Source: Flavobacteriaceae bacterium
Lineage (GTDB): Bacteria > Bacteroidota > Bacteroidia > Flavobacteriales > Flavobacteriaceae
NCBI GenBank assembly: GCA_016649785.1
Contig: JAENXB010000114.1
Coordinates: 1-9,036, forward strand
Direction: 5' to 3'
Length of the DNA stretch: 9,036 nucleotides
This document shows, one piece after another, positions 5,957 to 9,036 of the stretch; within the stretch, counting starts at the first letter, position 1; each line of letters starts with the position of its first letter. The position numbers were made by a program, and so were the translations under genes. The notes beneath the pieces were generated by a model. The model was not told the DNA's origin. It worked only from the letters and a program-made list of their open reading frames with translations, and searched no databases.

Positions 5957-7495
5957 ATGGCAAAACAAGAAGACTTATTTAAAAATGTGATTTCCCATGC
6001 AAAAGAGTATGGATATATTTTCGCATCCAGTGAGATTTACGATGGTTTAAGTGCGGTTTACGACTATGGTCAAAACGGGGCAGAATTAAAAAAGAACATC
6101 AGGGAATATTGGTGGAAAAGCATGGTGCAAATGCATCAAAACATTGTTGGGTTAGACGCATCTATCCTGATGCACCCAAAAACCTGGGTTGCTTCAGGGC
6201 ATGTCGATGCTTTTAACGATCCGTTAATTGATAATAAAGATTCCAAAAAACGCTATCGTGCCGATGTTTTGGTGGAGGATTTTGCTGAAAAATTGAATAT
6301 TAAAGCCCTGAAAGAAATAGACAAAGCAAAAAAACGCTTTGGAGATGCTTTTGATGAACAGGAGTTTGTCACTACGAATGAAAGGGTAAAAGGATATCTC
6401 ACCTTACGAAAAGTGATTCTTAAACGTCTGGGAGATTCCCTGACCCGGGAGGATCTAAAAGATGTAAAAGCTCTAATTGAAGAATTGGAAATTGCCGATC
6501 CTGAAACAGGGTCAAAAAACTGGACCGAAGTGCGCCAGTTCAATTTGATGTTTGGCACCAAAATGGGCGCATCTGCCGATTCTTCTACCGATTTGTATTT
6601 GCGACCTGAAACGGCTCAAGGGATATTCGTGAATTTTGCAAATGTCCAGAAAACAGGAAGGATGAAAATTCCTTTCGGAATAGCGCAAACAGGAAAAGCC
6701 TTCAGAAATGAAATTGTTGCCAGGCAATTTATTTTCAGGATGCGTGAGTTTGAACAGATGGAGATGCAATTTTTTGTGCGTCCCGGAGAAGAAATGAAAT
6801 GGTATGAGCACTGGAAGGAAGCCCGTATCAAATGGCATTATTCCCTGAAACTGGGAGAAGAAAATTACCGTTTTCACGATCACGATAAATTGGCGCATTA
6901 TGCCAATGCCGCAACCGATATTGAATTTGATTTTCCCTTCGGATTCAAGGAATTGGAAGGCGTTCATTCCCGAACCGATTTCGATTTAAAAGCCCACGAA
7001 GAACATTCCGGAAAGAAATTGCGTTTTTTCGACCCTGAGCTCAATGAAAATTATGTGCCTTACGTTATAGAAACTTCTATTGGACTGGACAGGATGTTTC
7101 TGGCCGTTTTATCTTCATCATTAAAGGAAGAAACCCTTAAAGATGGTTCAACCAGGACGGTATTAAAACTGCCTGCTATCTTGGCGCCCACCAAAGCAGC
7201 CATTCTTCCGCTGGTAAAAAAGGACGGTTTACCCGAACTTGCCCAGGAAATTGTAGATGAATTGAAATGGGATTTTATGGTGCAGTATGATGAGAAAGAT
7301 GCCATTGGAAGAAGGTATCGCCGTCAGGATGCAGTGGGAACTCCCTTGTGTATCACTGTAGATCACGATTCTCTGGAAGACAGATCGGTTACGGTGCGTT
7401 ACAGGGATTCGATGGAACAAAAAAGGGTGTTAATTTCAGAATTGGCAAATATTATTAGGGAAGAAGTCGATTTCAAGAACTGGATGAAGGAGTAA
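5957..7495 (+). CDS. glyS: Glycyl-tRNA synthetase (single-chain alpha2 type)
   Basis: A 512-residue class II synthetase that attaches glycine to tRNA(Gly). It is the homodimeric form rather than the two-gene alpha2beta2 form. Class II features are clear: the RPETAQG block (216-222), motif 2 FRNEI (249-253) with the REFEQMEMQFF strand (263-273), EGVHSRTDFDL (334-344) and motif 3 SIGLDRM (374-380). The C-terminal anticodon-binding domain runs from about 405 (ILAPTKAAILPL) through IGRRYRRQDAVGTPLCITVD (450-469). The N-terminus has EIYDGLSAVYDYGQNG (26-41), matching the usual start, so ATG 5957 is secure. The insertion domain lacks the CxxC pairs found in some homologues: the positions read DNKDSKKRYRAD (92-103) and DPETGSKNWTE (181-191). 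It is monocistronic, with a terminator before and after. Confidence 0.97.
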   Translation: MAKQEDLFKNVISHAKEYGYIFASSEIYDGLSAVYDYGQNGAELKKNIREYWWKSMVQMHQNIVGLDASILMHPKTWVASGHVDAFNDPLIDNKDSKKRYRADVLVEDFAEKLNIKALKEIDKAKKRFGDAFDEQEFVTTNERVKGYLTLRKVILKRLGDSLTREDLKDVKALIEELEIADPETGSKNWTEVRQFNLMFGTKMGASADSSTDLYLRPETAQGIFVNFANVQKTGRMKIPFGIAQTGKAFRNEIVARQFIFRMREFEQMEMQFFVRPGEEMKWYEHWKEARIKWHYSLKLGEENYRFHDHDKLAHYANAATDIEFDFPFGFKELEGVHSRTDFDLKAHEEHSGKKLRFFDPELNENYVPYVIETSIGLDRMFLAVLSSSLKEETLKDGSTRTVLKLPAILAPTKAAILPLVKKDGLPELAQEIVDELKWDFMVQYDEKDAIGRRYRRQDAVGTPLCITVDHDSLEDRSVTVRYRDSMEQKRVLISELANIIREEVDFKNWMKE

Positions 7496-7523
7496 GACTC
7501 AATATTATTATTAACATAGAATT

Positions 7524-7560
7524 AAGAGGCAATTAAAATAATTAATTGCCTCTTTTATTT
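7524..7560 (+). terminator. Rho-independent terminator of glyS
   Basis: A 13-bp perfect inverted repeat (7524-7536 with 7542-7554) encloses a five-base loop and continues into TTTTATTTATT. It begins 28 bases after the glyS stop. The stem is AT-rich at the loop end and GC-richer (GAGGC/GCCTC) at the base, and the T-tract is broken by an A, so it is slightly weaker than the one before glyS. Confidence 0.88.
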
Positions 7561-7577
7561 ATTATAATCTATAATTG
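7546..7577 (+). promoter_or_regulatory. Candidate promoter for the secreted protein gene
   Basis: TTG at 7546-7548, in the 3' arm of the glyS terminator, is followed after 21 bases by TATAATTG at 7570-7577, which agrees with five of the six fixed positions of TAnnTTTG. Transcription would start near 7582, leaving about 40 bases of leader before ATG 7624. TATTTTTA at 7580-7587 is an alternative -7 element but has no TTG at a suitable distance. Confidence 0.35.
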
Positions 7578-7623
7578 ACTATTTTTAAAGTCTTAATGGC
7601 GAATCGCAACTTTTCAGAATAAT

Positions 7624-9036
7624 ATGATTAAAATTTTACACTATTTAAGCTTTTTTTTATTCCTTTTTTCGCTGCAGGTTACAGCGCAGAAGAGGGAAAT
7701 TTCGGGTCCGGTATATATAGATTCTGCAAAGGCGGTTCAGGTTTCTGCCATTTCCAAAAGAAAGTTGAAAGCGCCATCAGTTGAATTTAAAATTGTGAAC
7801 CCAAGGAACAGGGGGATCAATAAAGTGGTTCCGGGAAAAGGATTGCCAAAAACAATGGATAAAACCCGACAGGACAAATTTGGGGAATTACCTTCGAAAA
7901 CTCCCATTTTATCATTTGATGCTGTTGTTTCAAGATCTACCCCTACCGATCCTACCGGCGCGGCAGGACCTAATCATTACCTAAACGGTTGGAATTCGGC
8001 TTTTTCTGTTTTTGATAAAAATGGAAACCAGATTAGTCCTCCGGCTTCCCTGGCAAGTATAGGTGGGGAATTTACAAATGAAACCCTTGGGGATCCTATT
8101 ATTTTATATGATGAATTTGCCGACAGATTTCTGATCACCCAATTTAGCGATACCCCGGAAAGTTTCCTGGTGGCAGTTTCTCAAGGCCCGGATCCTGTGA
8201 ACGATGGTTGGTTTACCTATAGATTTCCTACCAACGAGGCCATTCCCGATTATCCAAAAATTTCAGTTTGGAGTGATGGGTATTATGTGACCACCAATAA
8301 AAATTCCAATTCAGCCAGTACCAGTCAGGTAGTTTATGTTTTTGAACGGGATAAAATGCTCGTGGGGCAAACTGCAAAATTGCTTTCTTTTCCCTTGCCG
8401 GGAGTTAATACCAATGGTTTTTACAGTCCTGCAGGTTTTCACGCAATGGGAGGGGAATTGCCGCCAATGGGAAATTCACCCATTGTGTATTTGCAGGACG
8501 ATGCCTGGGCCGGGATTTCAGAAGATCATTTAAAACTCTGGACAATTAATGTCAACTGGAGCTCACCTTCTGCTTCCACCATCCAGGAATCCCAGGAATT
8601 GGGTGCTGCAAGCGGGGTAAGTCCATTTATCGCTACTTTTGATGGAGGTGCTTTTTCCAATTTGGATCAACCCAATGATGGCCCGGACGTAGATGTACTG
8701 CAGGCTACAATGATGTATATGACACAATACCGTAGATTTACAAATTATAACGCCGCAGTGATGAATTTTGTGGTAGATATAGATCCTACCGCTGCCGAGC
8801 ATGCAGGAATAAGGTGGTATGAATTGCGGCAAGATCGGAATGGCGGTCCCTGGCGGGTCCATCAGGAAGGTACTTATGCTCCCGATAAAAGTGACCGCTT
8901 TAGTGGAAGTATAGGGATGGACAAGGAAGGAAATATTGGTCTGGGATTTACTGTATTGGATGATAGTCCCCAAAGCCCGGTTTTTCCTTCAATACGTTAC
9001 ACCGGAAGATATTCAAATGATCCGTTAGGAGTAATG
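7624..9036 (+). CDS. Secreted beta-rich protein, N-terminal part (probable type IX secretion cargo), cut by the window edge
   Basis: The reading frame from ATG 7624 stays open to the last base, giving 471 residues with no stop. It starts with a clear signal peptide: basic Lys3, a hydrophobic core (8-17) and VTAQ at 19-22, where cleavage is expected. Residues 23-95 are basic and of low similarity. The body carries DPTGAAGPNHYLNGWNS (109-125), GDPIILYDEFADRFLITQF (156-174), WSDGYYVTTN (216-225), AGIRWYELR (394-402) and a closing block with HQEGTYAPD (413-421), SGSIGMDKEGNIGLGFTV (427-444) and PSIRYTGR (455-462). I remember these phrases from large secreted Bacteroidota proteins that usually end in a type IX sorting domain. 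Recurring strand-turn patterns suggest a beta-propeller-like fold, which is inference. No catalytic site is visible and the substrate is unknown. The sorting domain, if present, lies beyond the window. Confidence 0.85.
   Translation, partial: MIKILHYLSFFLFLFSLQVTAQKREISGPVYIDSAKAVQVSAISKRKLKAPSVEFKIVNPRNRGINKVVPGKGLPKTMDKTRQDKFGELPSKTPILSFDAVVSRSTPTDPTGAAGPNHYLNGWNSAFSVFDKNGNQISPPASLASIGGEFTNETLGDPIILYDEFADRFLITQFSDTPESFLVAVSQGPDPVNDGWFTYRFPTNEAIPDYPKISVWSDGYYVTTNKNSNSASTSQVVYVFERDKMLVGQTAKLLSFPLPGVNTNGFYSPAGFHAMGGELPPMGNSPIVYLQDDAWAGISEDHLKLWTINVNWSSPSASTIQESQELGAASGVSPFIATFDGGAFSNLDQPNDGPDVDVLQATMMYMTQYRRFTNYNAAVMNFVVDIDPTAAEHAGIRWYELRQDRNGGPWRVHQEGTYAPDKSDRFSGSIGMDKEGNIGLGFTVLDDSPQSPVFPSIRYTGRYSNDPLGVM

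Noticed and set aside
6253..6561. 102-codon serine/arginine-rich frame on the minus strand
   Set aside because: It is antisense to the lysine/glutamate-rich insertion of glycyl-tRNA synthetase, which explains its composition.
6512..6967. 151-codon open frame on the minus strand within glyS
   Set aside because: It is antisense to core catalytic motifs of glycyl-tRNA synthetase. Its protein has no sensible domain, so it is a shadow frame.
7576..7592. GACT...AGTC inverted repeat upstream of the secreted protein gene as an operator
   Set aside because: Only four pairs at the ends with an asymmetric A/T centre; this is expected by chance in such AT-rich sequence.
8563..8973. 136-codon open frame on the minus strand
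   Set aside because: It lies entirely inside the open secreted-protein frame, whose translation shows conserved motifs. The antisense product has no recognisable domain and an odd composition.

Overview
This is a compact stretch of chromosome from a member of the Bacteroidota, most likely Flavobacteriaceae. The evidence is a moderately AT-rich composition, starts without Shine-Dalgarno sequences, several matches to the Bacteroidota promoter pattern (TTG, about 20 bases, TAnnTTTG), a Bacteroidota-type Ig-fold lipoprotein, and a secreted protein of the kind usually exported by the type IX system. Assigning a genus would be a guess. There are seven complete genes and one truncated gene, no gene-free stretch over 300 bases, and no RNA gene, mobile element, CRISPR array or integrated element that I can recognise.

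Left part (1-2623): the terminator of a gene off the left edge is followed by a PLP-dependent methionine aminotransferase (+). Next come a small DUF1440/YagU-like membrane protein (-) and a nitrilase-superfamily omega-amidase of the YafV type (+). The aminotransferase and amidase are the two enzymes of the glutamine transaminase/omega-amidase (glutaminase II) route. There, glutamine donates nitrogen to a keto acid such as the methionine keto acid, and the resulting 2-oxoglutaramate is hydrolysed to 2-oxoglutarate and ammonia.

Middle part (2610-4946, minus strand): a ComF-family phosphoribosyltransferase-fold protein lies 45 bases ahead of a large Ig-fold (Big_5) lipoprotein, probably as one transcript. 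The lipoprotein's end overlaps the end of the convergent amidase gene by 14 bases.

Right part (5008-9036, plus strand): a single-pass coiled-coil membrane protein of unknown role ends at a strong terminator. It is followed at once by glycyl-tRNA synthetase (glyS, single-chain type). The glyS promoter may overlap that terminator and give a nearly leaderless mRNA. A second strong terminator follows glyS. The window then ends inside a secreted protein with a signal peptide and a repetitive beta-rich body, whose C-terminus is not visible.

Most of the window is ordinary core genome and I see no clear undescribed system. The points most worth a second look are the terminator/promoter overlaps around glyS, the uncharacterised coiled-coil membrane protein, and the split omega-amidase/aminotransferase pair.
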